A DNA stretch of 64,000 nucleotides from the NCBI GenBank assembly GCA_934097085.1, contig CAKONK010000003.1, forward strand, positions 61,083-125,082, read 5' to 3'. A program made the position numbers and the translations under genes. Position 1 is the stretch's first letter. Each line of letters starts with the position of its first letter. This document shows, piece after piece, positions 32,467 to 41,499 of this stretch. This stretch comes from an uncultured Bacilli bacterium (lineage in GTDB: Bacteria > Bacillota_I > Bacilli_A > RF39 > UBA660). The notes under the pieces were generated by a model, which had not been told where the DNA came from, ran no database searches, and worked only from the letters and a program-made list of their open reading frames with translations.

Positions 32467-34821
32467 TTTAACATTTAAATTGTTTGTTACTTTATCAATA
32501 ATATTTTCAAAATTATCCATAACTTCTTTTTCAGTTAAAGTTCTTTCATTATCACTATAAGTTAATTTAAATGCAATACTTTTTTCATTACTATCATTAT
32601 TTGGAATATATAAATCAAATACATCAATATTTTTTAAAAGTCTTCCACCTGCTTTTTTAATTTCCTTTATTAAACTTTCACAAGTAATATCTTTATTACA
32701 TACAAATGCTACATCTTTAATAATTTCTGGATATTTTGAGGCTTCTTTATATTTAATTGGTTTTATATCTCCCATTAATTTGTTAATAGAAAGTTCACAA
32801 ACATAAACATTATCTTTACAAATAGTGGGATGAACTTTACCAATAATTCCTATTTGTTTATTATCTAGGGTAATACTTGCACTTATACCTGGATGTAAGT
32901 TATTTATTTTGCTAGCCACAAAATTATATCTATTTTTAAGTCCTAGATAATCTAATAAATTTTGAACAATACCTTTTAAAGTATAAAAATCACATTCAAT
33001 TTCATTATGATTCCATGCGTTATAAATATATTTTCCACTTATAAGCATTGCTACTTTAATATCTTCATTAAAGTCTTTATCATAAGTTTTACTTATTTCA
33101 TAAAGTAATATATCATCTACTTTTCTTGCTTTATTATAGTCGTAAACATTTAAAAGTGATGGAATAATGGTAGTTCTAACAATGCTTTTATCAATGCTCA
33201 TTGGATTAGGAAGTACAACATTTTCTTTGCCTTCATAGATAAATAAGTTAGCCATAGATGGAGATACTAAAGTATATGTTTTACATTCATTTAAACCTAA
33301 ACTGCGTAGTCTTTTTGAAATAATCTTTCTATATTTAACATCGCCAATATATTCACCTTTTTTGTATGTTCCTTTTGGTAAAGTAGATATTAAATTTTCA
33401 TAACCATAAAGTCTTCCTATTTCTTCGGCAATATCATTAACATATGGGTCAATATCAAGTCTACGATTAGGTATTGTTACTGTAAATATACCATCTTCAT
33501 ATGTATATTCAAACATTAACCTATCTAGTTCTTTAGCCATATCTTCAGTAGAAATTTCAATTCCTAACATTTTATTAACATCATTTGGATTAAATTTAAC
33601 TATTTTTTTAGTTTTATCTACTTTATCATATGTTACCCTACCTGATAAAATTTTTGCATCAGCATATTTTTCAAGTAAATGACATGCCCTATTTAAGGCA
33701 TCAATTGTATATTCATAATTTAAGCCTTTACCATATCTAATTGAGGCCTCACTTTTTAAGCTTAATCTTGCGGCAGTATTTCTTATTGATACAGCATCAA
33801 AAATAGCACTTTCAATTAAAATAGTTTTTGTATTTTCATCAACATCAGTATTTTCTCCACCCATTACACCAGCAATACATACTGGTTTTTGACCATCAGT
33901 TATAACTATATCGCTTTCATTTAATACTCTATCTTTTCCATCTAAAGTTTTAATTTTTTCATCATTTAAAGCATTTCTAACAACAATATTACCACCAAGT
34001 TTATCTTTATCAAAAAAATGTAAAGGTTGTCCATATTCAAGCATAACATAATTTGAAATATCAACAACATTATTAATTGGTCTCATACCAGCACTAATTA
34101 ATCTATCTTGAATAAATTTTGGTGATGGTTTAATAGTTAAATTTGTTACCATCTTTGCAAGATAAAATGGACATTTTTCAGTATCTACTTCTAAAGAAAA
34201 ATGATTGGTTATGCTATCTTCGATTTCATTATAACTAACATCAGGAAATGTCACCTTTTTGTTTAATATAGAGGCTATTTCATAAGCAAAACCAATATGA
34301 TAGTAACAATCGTTATTTCTATGTTTATGAACATCTAAATCATATATAGTGTCTGAAAAGCCTAGTAACTCTTGAGGATCACTTCCTATAATGGCATCAT
34401 CAGGTAAAATATAAATACCCTTAGCATAGTTTTCTTCGGTCTTTTCTTCGAGTCCCAATTCTGATAAAGCACATAACATTCCAAAAGATTCAACACCTCT
34501 TATAGTGGATTTTTTAATTTCAAAATTTCCAGGTAAAACTGCCCCGATTAAAGCAACAATAACTTTCTCATTTTCTTTTACATTTGGAGCCCCACATACT
34601 ATCTGAAGTATTTCACTACCAACATCAACTTTACAAACATGTAAATGATCTGAATCTGGATGCATAGTGCACTCTTTTACTAAACCAACACATAAATTAT
34701 CAATATGATTAGTAATAACTTTTTCAACATTAATACCTGCTTTAGTAACTTTAACGGCTAACTCTTTTAAATCAATACCCTCTAAATCAATATAATCTTT
34801 AACCCAATTTAAACTTATCAT
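32455..34821 (-). CDS. pheT: Phenylalanyl-tRNA synthetase beta subunit
   Basis: A 788-residue subunit of the (alpha-beta)2 enzyme. The ATG at 34821 (AAAGGAAAATTAAT upstream) starts MISLNWVKDYIDL. The N-terminal tRNA-binding domain (HPDSDHLHVCKVDVG), the B3/B4 editing domain (YAIGGVMGGE-like VCIAGVMGGENT), the B5 domain (ITPNRRLDIDP-like TIPNRRLDIDPYVND), and the C-terminal anticodon-binding fold (FEKSIAFKLTYSD-like NEKSIAFKLTYSDNERTL) are all seen. The start lies 1 base past the pheS stop. Under T-box control with pheS. Confidence 0.98.
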   Translation of the reverse strand: MISLNWVKDYIDLEGIDLKELAVKVTKAGINVEKVITNHIDNLCVGLVKECTMHPDSDHLHVCKVDVGSEILQIVCGAPNVKENEKVIVALIGAVLPGNFEIKKSTIRGVESFGMLCALSELGLEEKTEENYAKGIYILPDDAIIGSDPQELLGFSDTIYDLDVHKHRNNDCYYHIGFAYEIASILNKKVTFPDVSYNEIEDSITNHFSLEVDTEKCPFYLAKMVTNLTIKPSPKFIQDRLISAGMRPINNVVDISNYVMLEYGQPLHFFDKDKLGGNIVVRNALNDEKIKTLDGKDRVLNESDIVITDGQKPVCIAGVMGGENTDVDENTKTILIESAIFDAVSIRNTAARLSLKSEASIRYGKGLNYEYTIDALNRACHLLEKYADAKILSGRVTYDKVDKTKKIVKFNPNDVNKMLGIEISTEDMAKELDRLMFEYTYEDGIFTVTIPNRRLDIDPYVNDIAEEIGRLYGYENLISTLPKGTYKKGEYIGDVKYRKIISKRLRSLGLNECKTYTLVSPSMANLFIYEGKENVVLPNPMSIDKSIVRTTIIPSLLNVYDYNKARKVDDILLYEISKTYDKDFNEDIKVAMLISGKYIYNAWNHNEIECDFYTLKGIVQNLLDYLGLKNRYNFVASKINNLHPGISASITLDNKQIGIIGKVHPTICKDNVYVCELSINKLMGDIKPIKYKEASKYPEIIKDVAFVCNKDITCESLIKEIKKAGGRLLKNIDVFDLYIPNNDSNEKSIAFKLTYSDNERTLTEKEVMDNFENIIDKVTNNLNVKLRG

Positions 34822-34822
34822 A

Positions 34823-35848
34823 TTAATTTTCCTTTCTATCAAATACTTGGACTTCTCTTAAATCTGCTGTATAAAATGTTCTTATATCATTTATATTATA
34901 TTTAAGCATTGCAAGTCTTTCAGCACCAAAACCAAATGCAAATCCAGTCCATTTACTTGGATCATAACCACAATTTTTTAATACATTTGGATGAACTATA
35001 CCAGCACCTGCAACGGTAATCCAACCTGTATTTTTACATAAACTACAACCTTTACCATTACAAGCAAAGCAACTTATATCAGTTTCTACTGAAGGCTCAG
35101 TAAATTGATAATAACTTGGTCTAAATCTTGTTACGCAATTTTCTCCGAATAACTTTTTAGCAAGTAAATCAAATATTCCTTTAAGGTCTGACAAACTTAT
35201 TTCTTTATCCACAACTAAACCTTCGATTTGCATAAATTGATGTGAATGAGTTGCATCATCATCATCACGGCGATATGTTTTACCAGGACATATCATTCTA
35301 ATTGGAGTTTCACCGTTTCCCTTAAGCATTGTTCTTGCTTGTACAGGGGAAGTTTGACTACGAAGAAGCACTTCATCATTAACAATATAAAATGTATCTT
35401 GGGCATCTCTTGCAGGATGTCCTTTTGGGATATTTAAAAGTTCAAAATTAAACTTATCTTCCTCGATTTCAGGACCATCTACTACATCAAATCCAAGTGA
35501 CATAAAAAGCTGTTCAACTTCTTCGATAGTTTTTTCAAGTATATTTGGAGCACCACACTTAATACTTACACCAGAAAGTGTAACATCAATCTTTTCACCC
35601 TCTAATTTTTCATTAATTATTTTATTATTAATTTCATCATTTTTCTTTGTAAATAAATCATTAAAATAAGTCTTAATTTCATTTACATACATTCCATATG
35701 CTTTTTTATCTTCAGCTTCTCTAATCTTACTTTGAAGTTCTGTAATTACACCACTTTTTCCTAAATATTTTACTTTAACATCATTTAATTCATTTAAACT
35801 ATTAACTTTTTCTAAATCTTTTACTATTTCCTCTTTAATACTTTCCAT
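34823..35848 (-). CDS. pheS: Phenylalanyl-tRNA synthetase alpha subunit
   Basis: A 341-residue catalytic subunit of class II synthetases. The N-terminal coiled coil precedes the catalytic core, with motif 2 RMICPGKTYRRDDDDATHSHQFMQIEGLVV and motif 3 GFGAERLAMLKY. A Cys cluster (CFACNGKGCSLCKNTGW) may bind zinc; it is known in other members of the family. AAGGAGG sits just before ATG. It is preceded by a T-box leader with a UUC specifier. Confidence 0.98.
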   Translation of the reverse strand: MESIKEEIVKDLEKVNSLNELNDVKVKYLGKSGVITELQSKIREAEDKKAYGMYVNEIKTYFNDLFTKKNDEINNKIINEKLEGEKIDVTLSGVSIKCGAPNILEKTIEEVEQLFMSLGFDVVDGPEIEEDKFNFELLNIPKGHPARDAQDTFYIVNDEVLLRSQTSPVQARTMLKGNGETPIRMICPGKTYRRDDDDATHSHQFMQIEGLVVDKEISLSDLKGIFDLLAKKLFGENCVTRFRPSYYQFTEPSVETDISCFACNGKGCSLCKNTGWITVAGAGIVHPNVLKNCGYDPSKWTGFAFGFGAERLAMLKYNINDIRTFYTADLREVQVFDRKEN

Positions 35849-35867
35849 TATTTCCTCCTTAAAAATA

Positions 35868-36058
35868 AAAACTTCCCATATTTATAGGGGCGTTTTATCG
35901 CTGTACCACCCTATTTTATGAAAAGTTTATTTCAATCTTTATATTTATAACGTAATTACCCGCTTATACTCCTTATTTGAATTTCGTTTTATAGTTTCTT
36001 AATACTTTCACCAATTGCATTAATCTCTTTTAATTTTATAAAACTACTTATAATAATT
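35868..36058 (-). promoter_or_regulatory. T-box leader (tRNA-Phe) of pheST
   Basis: The minus-strand leader carries the T-box bulge sequence AGGGTGGTACAGCG (GGTAC variant). It is followed by CCCCT, which closes the antiterminator. The competing terminator pairs AACTTTTCATA with TATGGGAAGTT before a T-run. A UUC triplet at 35979-35981 in the stem I region fits tRNA-Phe. Known T-box logic: uncharged tRNA-Phe allows read-through. The promoter was not found, so it may lie in the end of the upstream rubrerythrin gene. Confidence 0.9.
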
Positions 36059-36067
36059 CATCGTATA

Positions 36068-36607
36068 TTAATAATTTGTTGCTTTTAATTCCATAAATGA
36101 TTCAGAGTGCTTACATACAGGACATACTTTTAATGCATCTTTTCCATAATAAACATGTCCACAGTTTCTACATATCCAAATAACTTCCTCATTTCTATGG
36201 AATACTTTTTCTTCCTCTATATTACCTATTAATTTTAAATATCTTTCCTCGTGATGTTTTTCAATATCGCCAACCATTTCAAATAATTTAGCAATATCTT
36301 CGAATCCTTCTTCTCTAGCAATCTGTGCAAAACCTTTATACATTTCTGTCCATTCAAAGTTTTCCCCATTTGCAGCATCTTTTAAGTTTTCCATAGTTGA
36401 TGGTATTTCTCCACCATTCAATGCTTTAAACCAAAGTTTAGCATGCTCTTTTTCATTATTTGCAGTTTCTTCGAAAATACTTGCAATTTGTTCATAGCCC
36501 TCTTTTTTAGCTTTACTAGCATAATATGTATATTTATTTCTTGCTTGACTTTCTCCAGCGAAAGCAGCCATTAAATTACTTTCTGTTTTACTACCTTTTA
36601 ATTCCAT
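36068..36607 (-). CDS. rbr: Rubrerythrin
   Basis: A 179-residue peroxide-scavenging diiron protein of anaerobes. The N-terminal ferritin-like four-helix domain shows ESQARNKYTYYA and EEtannEKEHAK (ExxH), then EEIAREEGF-like AREEGFEDIAKLFEMVGDIEKHHEERY. The C-terminal rubredoxin-like domain has CRNCGHVYYG and CPVCKH, with four Cys for the iron site. It is a single gene with a strong promoter upstream and the pheST T-box just downstream. Confidence 0.95.
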   Translation of the reverse strand: MELKGSKTESNLMAAFAGESQARNKYTYYASKAKKEGYEQIASIFEETANNEKEHAKLWFKALNGGEIPSTMENLKDAANGENFEWTEMYKGFAQIAREEGFEDIAKLFEMVGDIEKHHEERYLKLIGNIEEEKVFHRNEEVIWICRNCGHVYYGKDALKVCPVCKHSESFMELKATNY

Positions 36608-36631
36608 ATTTTCACTCCTTTTTCAAGTCTA

Positions 36632-36660
36632 ATCTTATCACATAAATTATGTTGTGTCAA
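36632..36660 (-). promoter_or_regulatory. Rubrerythrin promoter with palindromic spacer
   Basis: TTGACA (36655-36660), 17-bp spacer, TAAGAT (36632-36637). The spacer contains the perfect palindrome ACATAAATTATGT (36640-36652), a plausible operator for a redox regulator such as PerR, although it is not the known PerR box. Confidence 0.65.
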
Positions 36661-36672
36661 ACACTTTATCAT

Positions 36673-36705
36673 AAAAAAACTCATAAATAATTTATGAATT
36701 TTTTT
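36673..36705 (-). terminator. Terminator after the SipW module
   Basis: CATAAATTATTTATG-type stem with A/T runs on both sides, so it can work in either direction. Confidence 0.7.
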
Positions 36706-36916
36706 GACTTATTAATTTTATTAAAATATTTTCATTTTTCTCTAAAATAACATAATAACCATCATCATAGACTTCCTTAACAAAAACAAATTTGTCTGTT
36801 TTTTCATTATCTGAAAGTTCATAGGCTAGATAATAAATATTATTATTTAACTCATACTTATTAGTTAAAATATACCTTTTGTTATTTTCAAGAACCACTA
36901 TATCATTTAATCTCAC
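36692..36916 (-). CDS. Unknown 74-residue protein of the SipW module
   Basis: A small soluble protein made mostly of predicted beta strands (MRLNDIVVLENNKRYILTNKYELNNNIYYLAYEL... then FVFVKEVYDDGYYVILEKN). No motif or family recognised with confidence. It overlaps the SipW stop by four bases (ATGA), so it is translationally coupled to the signal peptidase. A few similar short DUF1292-like proteins look like this, but the match is weak. Confidence 0.6.
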   Translation of the reverse strand: MRLNDIVVLENNKRYILTNKYELNNNIYYLAYELSDNEKTDKFVFVKEVYDDGYYVILEKNENILIKLISQKNS

Positions 36917-37551
36917 TGTATATGTTCTTCCTGACTAACAATTTTTTGATTTTCAATTTCTGCACGTTTTTTTACACCGCTTACTTTAATTAGTTTCATA
37001 ATGTCCTGAATTATAATTACAAGTGCAGGAATAATTACAACTACTAACCAACCGATTTTACTTCCTACAAATCTTTGAACATTTCCAAGTCCAGGAATTT
37101 TTAAAATAACTTTACCAATAAGATTGCTATAAGAAGCTGGACTGTCATCTTTAATTGGATTATTATCACCCTTAGTAACATACTCATAATCACTAGCTTT
37201 TTCATCATAATAAACATCCTGTACTCTATGTGTAACTGTATATCCTGGAGAAACAATGCTCGTAGATTCAAAAGTAATTATATCATTTACTTTTACTTCA
37301 TTTGGTTCTTTTACTGTTTTATTAATAATAACATCATATACATTTATTGTTGGAACCATACTTTGGGAAACAATTGTATATACGGAGAAAAACGGTCTAT
37401 ATTTACTACCTTTTGCTTCATAAAGTTTTAATGAAACAAAATAATACATTAAAAATCCAGCACAAATTATTAATATTGAAAATAATGTCCAAGATATAAC
37501 TGAACCAATATAGTTTAATATTGATTTAATTCTCATTTTTTTTGTAATCAT
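36913..37551 (-). CDS. sipW: SipW-type (Ser/His) signal peptidase I
   Basis: A 212-residue membrane protease. The N-terminal helix (about residues 16-35) is followed by the catalytic Ser in SQSMVPTI near residue 60 and His in YTVTHRV near residue 106. The usual Lys is replaced by His, as in archaeal/ER-type and SipW enzymes. The TKGDNNPI block is also typical; a second helix near residue 180 is followed by a charged tail. SipW of Bacillus processes the biofilm proteins TasA and TapA. Its upstream neighbour here ends in a TasA-like domain, which suggests a substrate. Confidence 0.88.
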   Translation of the reverse strand: MITKKMRIKSILNYIGSVISWTLFSILIICAGFLMYYFVSLKLYEAKGSKYRPFFSVYTIVSQSMVPTINVYDVIINKTVKEPNEVKVNDIITFESTSIVSPGYTVTHRVQDVYYDEKASDYEYVTKGDNNPIKDDSPASYSNLIGKVILKIPGLGNVQRFVGSKIGWLVVVIIPALVIIIQDIMKLIKVSGVKKRAEIENQKIVSQEEHIQ

Positions 37552-37564
37552 ATTTTTCTCCTTT

Positions 37565-39544
37565 CTATTTAATTGTTTCTATATAAAGTTTACCTTTAAA
37601 TGTTTTTCCACTGTCTATATTTTGATTAACTCCAGTTTCTTTCCAATCCATCCTTAATACATATTTAACTGTTGTTTTTCTACGAATTAATACTTCTGTT
37701 TCAAGGAATGTTTCTTTCCTTGGTGCCTTTAAATTATTTAAATACGAAATATTACTTCGAGTTATAAAATAATCTAAATTATTAACATCAGTAAAATCAT
37801 TAAATACATCACGCCAAACAATTTTATAAGCCACTGCAAAGTCCGCATCATTTTTTATTTTCAAAACATAAGTACCATTCCATCCAGGTTCAATGTCCGT
37901 AGAAACTATTTCAAGAGGATTGTATATATAAAAGTCACTATCAGTACCTTTAGCGATTTCTAAAATATTTTTCTCATTTTTATATTTATCATCTTCATAA
38001 TAATTATAATCACTATCTATTTTTGTGCTACCATTATCACAGTTAAAATCACAAATACCATCATTATCAATATCAACATTTATATTTGGAAGGCCATCAC
38101 CAGTAGTATCACAATTTTTTTGACAAGTAGGACCATTTCCAACAGGATTTGAAAGCGATCCATCATCATTTACACAATTGAAATTACAAGTACCAGTTCC
38201 ATATACATCTATATTTACATCTGGAATTCCATCGCCATTTGTATCAATATTAAAATCTGCTTTGCCATCTTTGTCAAAATCAATATTTATATCAGGTACT
38301 AAATCTCCATTTGTATCAATGTTTATATCTGGATGATTATCATAATTTTTATCACAATTTACATCACATTTACCGTCATAATCAGTATCAATATTTATGT
38401 CCCCAACATTTTTTTCACCAACATATATATTATGATCTGGTTTACCATCACTATTTGTATCACAATTTTTTATACATTTACCAGTATCATCAGTTATATT
38501 TAAATCAGGTTTACCATCATTATCTAAATCTATATTTATATCTGGAAAGCCATCACCATTTGTATCCTCATTTAAAATAATTTTATTTTCATCTATAGTT
38601 ACTTCTTTATTTACGGGATTTGTAATTGTAGTTCCACCATCATCAGAAATATTAACATCAGCTTTTCCATCACCATCAACATCAATGTTTATTATTATAA
38701 ATGTTCCATCAGCTAAAATAACCTTATCATTCAATGTTTTACCATCGCCATCAGCATCAACATTATATTTAATAGTTCCTGTTTCATCTGTACAGTTTCT
38801 TATACATTTACCAGTTTCATCTTTTACATTTATTGGATTTTTAATATTACCATTCTCATCAATAACATTAAATGTTTGTTTTCTATTACCTTTATAATCA
38901 ATGTTTCGAATTGGAATATTGGGATCATCACCAGTTATATTAACATCTGGATTTCCATCACCATCTAAATCAATATTTGTGTCCGCAAGCATATCACCAT
39001 TAATATCACAGTTTAAATCACAAGTATTTTTTTTATTGTAATCCTTAATAATATTTATATCCGCTACTCCATCACCATCAAGGTCAATGTTATAGTCTGG
39101 CCATCCATCATTATCACTATCACAATTTAATTTACACATACCATTTTCATCAAGTTGGTTAATTTCATTAAATAGTCTTGTTTGATTACCAAATAAATCG
39201 ATATTAAATAAAGGTTTACCATTTTTCCTATAATCAACATTATAAAATGGTTTACAATTTCCATCTTTTGAAACATTTAAATTTGGTACTTTACTACCCC
39301 ATATTTTTTGATTAACATATTTACAATTATCTGGATTACTTGGATTATAATTTCCATAAATTTTATAAATATAAATAGTTAAATAAGCAGTAATTATAAT
39401 TAAAATTATTACAAGTAAAAAGATTAAAGATTTTATTATATCTTTTTTAATAGATTGATTTTCTTTTTTTTCATCAGAAAGTAACTTTTTCTGTTCATCA
39501 AAATCATTTGTAGCTGCAATAATATCATCACTTATATCTTTCAC
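37565..39544 (-). CDS. Repeat protein: calcium-loop repeats with CxxNC motifs and TasA-like end
   Basis: A 659-residue membrane-anchored protein. A cytoplasmic start of about 37 charged residues and one membrane helix (38-60) lead to an outer stretch (about 135-515). There, acidic loops of the form DxDxDGxxDxN recur at least a dozen times, typical of thrombospondin type 3/EF-hand-like calcium sites. At least eight loops end in CxxNC motifs (CKLNC, CDLNC, CIRNC, CIKNC, CDVNC, CNFNC, CQKNC, CDFNC). The last 120 residues (IEPGWNGTYVLKIKNDADFAVAYKI) resemble TasA/camelysin-type beta domains. It is 13 bases upstream of SipW. Function is probably surface filament or matrix-related. Confidence 0.65.
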   Translation of the reverse strand: MKDISDDIIAATNDFDEQKKLLSDEKKENQSIKKDIIKSLIFLLVIILIIITAYLTIYIYKIYGNYNPSNPDNCKYVNQKIWGSKVPNLNVSKDGNCKPFYNVDYRKNGKPLFNIDLFGNQTRLFNEINQLDENGMCKLNCDSDNDGWPDYNIDLDGDGVADINIIKDYNKKNTCDLNCDINGDMLADTNIDLDGDGNPDVNITGDDPNIPIRNIDYKGNRKQTFNVIDENGNIKNPINVKDETGKCIRNCTDETGTIKYNVDADGDGKTLNDKVILADGTFIIINIDVDGDGKADVNISDDGGTTITNPVNKEVTIDENKIILNEDTNGDGFPDINIDLDNDGKPDLNITDDTGKCIKNCDTNSDGKPDHNIYVGEKNVGDINIDTDYDGKCDVNCDKNYDNHPDINIDTNGDLVPDINIDFDKDGKADFNIDTNGDGIPDVNIDVYGTGTCNFNCVNDDGSLSNPVGNGPTCQKNCDTTGDGLPNINVDIDNDGICDFNCDNGSTKIDSDYNYYEDDKYKNEKNILEIAKGTDSDFYIYNPLEIVSTDIEPGWNGTYVLKIKNDADFAVAYKIVWRDVFNDFTDVNNLDYFITRSNISYLNNLKAPRKETFLETEVLIRRKTTVKYVLRMDWKETGVNQNIDSGKTFKGKLYIETIK

Positions 39545-39610
39545 ATTTTACTCCTTATTCTTATCTAAATTATATCACGATTTTTTTAGATAACAAATAC
39601 TTTTTATAAA

Positions 39611-39637
39611 AAAAACTGTCACATAGACAGATTTTTT
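39611..39637 (-). terminator. Terminator of the ftsE operon
   Basis: CTGTC/GACAG hairpin followed by an eight-T run on the minus strand; the lipoprotein stop codon lies within it. Confidence 0.85.
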
Positions 39638-40284
39638 ATTGTTACTTCATCAAAGCTTTTTCCTCTGTAATAACCATTATCATCAAAATCATCATTTGAC
39701 AAATATGTAAATGCTTTAACATAAATATCTGAAGTAATATTTTTATATTCACTTCCACAGGTTAATTTCATCGAAGTGATTAAAGTATTATCAGTTATTT
39801 CATTATCTAATAAATGTGAATACCACTGTCCATATTCGTGATGTACACCATCATACAAATATATTTCCAAGTAATTATAAAAGTTTTCAGAATCAGATGG
39901 TTTTAAAATAGTTTTATGAATTTTTTCACCATTAAACTCGAAGAAAATTTCCCATCCTAATTTATAATTTAAATTTTCATATTCCTCATTAGTATATTTA
40001 TTCCATATTTCTTTATAATATGAGCCAGTGACTTTTTCTTCTTCGGTTAGAAAGATATTTAAAACTGTTATATCTTTTTTTAACACCCAATTATAAGATA
40101 AAGTATCACTTACTTTCATATCATCATCAGCATAGATTGATAATTTAATAGGATTTGTATCTTCATATTCAGGCTTTTCAGGAATAACTACTTCATTATT
40201 ATTTGAAACAGTTTTATTAAAGTCTTCTTTTTGATTACAACCACATAATGATATGATTAAGCAAAAAATCATTATATATTTCAT
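39619..40284 (-). CDS. Unknown lipoprotein
   Basis: A 221-residue secreted protein with the lipobox LCGC at its N-terminus (Cys16 as lipidated residue). The remaining 200 residues contain predicted beta strands (LSYNWVLKKDITVLNIFLTEEEKV; YNYLEIYLYDG), with charged loops. No family recognised. It starts four bases after the M23 hydrolase and belongs to the ftsE-ftsX transcript, so a role in wall hydrolysis or division is possible. Confidence 0.6.
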   Translation of the reverse strand: MKYIMIFCLIISLCGCNQKEDFNKTVSNNNEVVIPEKPEYEDTNPIKLSIYADDDMKVSDTLSYNWVLKKDITVLNIFLTEEEKVTGSYYKEIWNKYTNEEYENLNYKLGWEIFFEFNGEKIHKTILKPSDSENFYNYLEIYLYDGVHHEYGQWYSHLLDNEITDNTLITSMKLTCGSEYKNITSDIYVKAFTYLSNDDFDDNGYYRGKSFDEVTIKNLSM

Positions 40285-40287
40285 ATT

Positions 40288-41499
40288 TTAGTACCTTGAA
40301 TAGAACCATACACCATAAGCTGGAAGTGCCGGAGGTTGGAAACTATTTGCAACATATTTACTATAACTTGAATAGCCTTCGGGACCGCCTCCTAAATAAA
40401 ATCCTTTTGTAACGCCATAATGTAAATGCCAGCCTGTAGAACATGTATCCCAGCCACCATTTACTTTTAAAGTACTTCCTCCACCACCAACTGTACCAAT
40501 TACAGTCTGCTGGGTAACAGTATCTCCAACTTTAACATAAACATCTTTTAAGTGAGCATATGTTAATGTATAAGCAATGCCTTGAACTCTAACATGAATA
40601 TATACCTGGTTTCCACCACATTTTGCCTTACTAATTACTGCAGCTACAGTACCCGCAGCAGTCGCGTAAACCGCAGTACCTCCAGCATTACCAGCAATAT
40701 CATTTGCTGGATGGAAATCTGAATATGGTTTACCATTTAAATAAAATGAACGCCAACCAAATCCTGATGAAACATAACCTCTTACTGTTGGTCTTAAAAA
40801 TTGAGCACTATTTGCGACATTTATACATGAAGATAAAGTTTGATCATCCTTACATCCTAAATCTTCATAATATTTAATAAGTTTTTGTTGAGCAGTAATC
40901 TGTTGTGAAATATCAAGAGTAACCTCAACTAATGAAGATAAATCATTTTTTAATGACGCAAGACTATTTTCATAAGTCTTAATTTTTTCATTTAAATCAT
41001 TTTGCTTTTTTACTAAATTTACTTGTAAATCTTCGTTTTCTTCGATTAAACTTTCCATCTTTTTAAGTTCATTTTGAGTATATGAAATAATTTGACTTAT
41101 TGCATCTGCTCTCATAACAACATCTGTTGCTGTAGAAGCTCCTCCTACATAATCTAGGAAAGTATTATCACTACTTACAATTTGATAAAATGCAAGCAAT
41201 TCTTCACTTTTAGCTTTCGTTTTTTCAATCTCTTTAGTAGATGCCTCAATTTGTGCTTTCGCAGACGCTATATCATTTTCAGCTTGTTCTACTTCATTAT
41301 GTGCATTTGATATACGATTATTTTCTGCATTAATTTCACTTTGAGTTCTATTTTTTTGAGCATCATTTGCATTTTTTTCATTTATTAATGCCTGAAGTTC
41401 ATTTTTTAAATCTTTAAGAGTATTGGCGGCAGCATTAACATTTGAAAACATAAATAATACTATAAGTATACTAAATACTTTTACTACTTTTTTCATCAT
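40288..41499 (-). CDS. PcsB/EnvC-like coiled-coil M23 peptidase
   Basis: A 403-residue exported murein hydrolase. A signal peptide (about residues 1-24) leads to a long coiled-coil arm (about 25-220: NTLKDLKNELQALINEKNAND..., SLIEENEDLQVNLVKKQNDLNEKI). An M23 metallopeptidase domain follows, with HPAND near residue 262 (HxxxD) and HLHYG near residue 356. The start ATG overlaps the ftsX stop. FtsEX controls PcsB, CwlO or EnvC elsewhere through the coiled coil; this gene order fits the same role. A few extra Cys residues in the catalytic part may form a disulphide. Confidence 0.9.
   Translation of the reverse strand: MMKKVVKVFSILIVLFMFSNVNAAANTLKDLKNELQALINEKNANDAQKNRTQSEINAENNRISNAHNEVEQAENDIASAKAQIEASTKEIEKTKAKSEELLAFYQIVSSDNTFLDYVGGASTATDVVMRADAISQIISYTQNELKKMESLIEENEDLQVNLVKKQNDLNEKIKTYENSLASLKNDLSSLVEVTLDISQQITAQQKLIKYYEDLGCKDDQTLSSCINVANSAQFLRPTVRGYVSSGFGWRSFYLNGKPYSDFHPANDIAGNAGGTAVYATAAGTVAAVISKAKCGGNQVYIHVRVQGIAYTLTYAHLKDVYVKVGDTVTQQTVIGTVGGGGSTLKVNGGWDTCSTGWHLHYGVTKGFYLGGGPEGYSSYSKYVANSFQPPALPAYGVWFYSRY

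Noticed and set aside
38000..39140. Regular DNA repeats that might be read as a CRISPR-like array
   Set aside because: The period follows the coding repeats of the calcium-loop protein and varies in length; there are no fixed direct repeats with spacers and no cas genes. The Tyr/His-rich frame on the plus strand is the antisense of these repeats.
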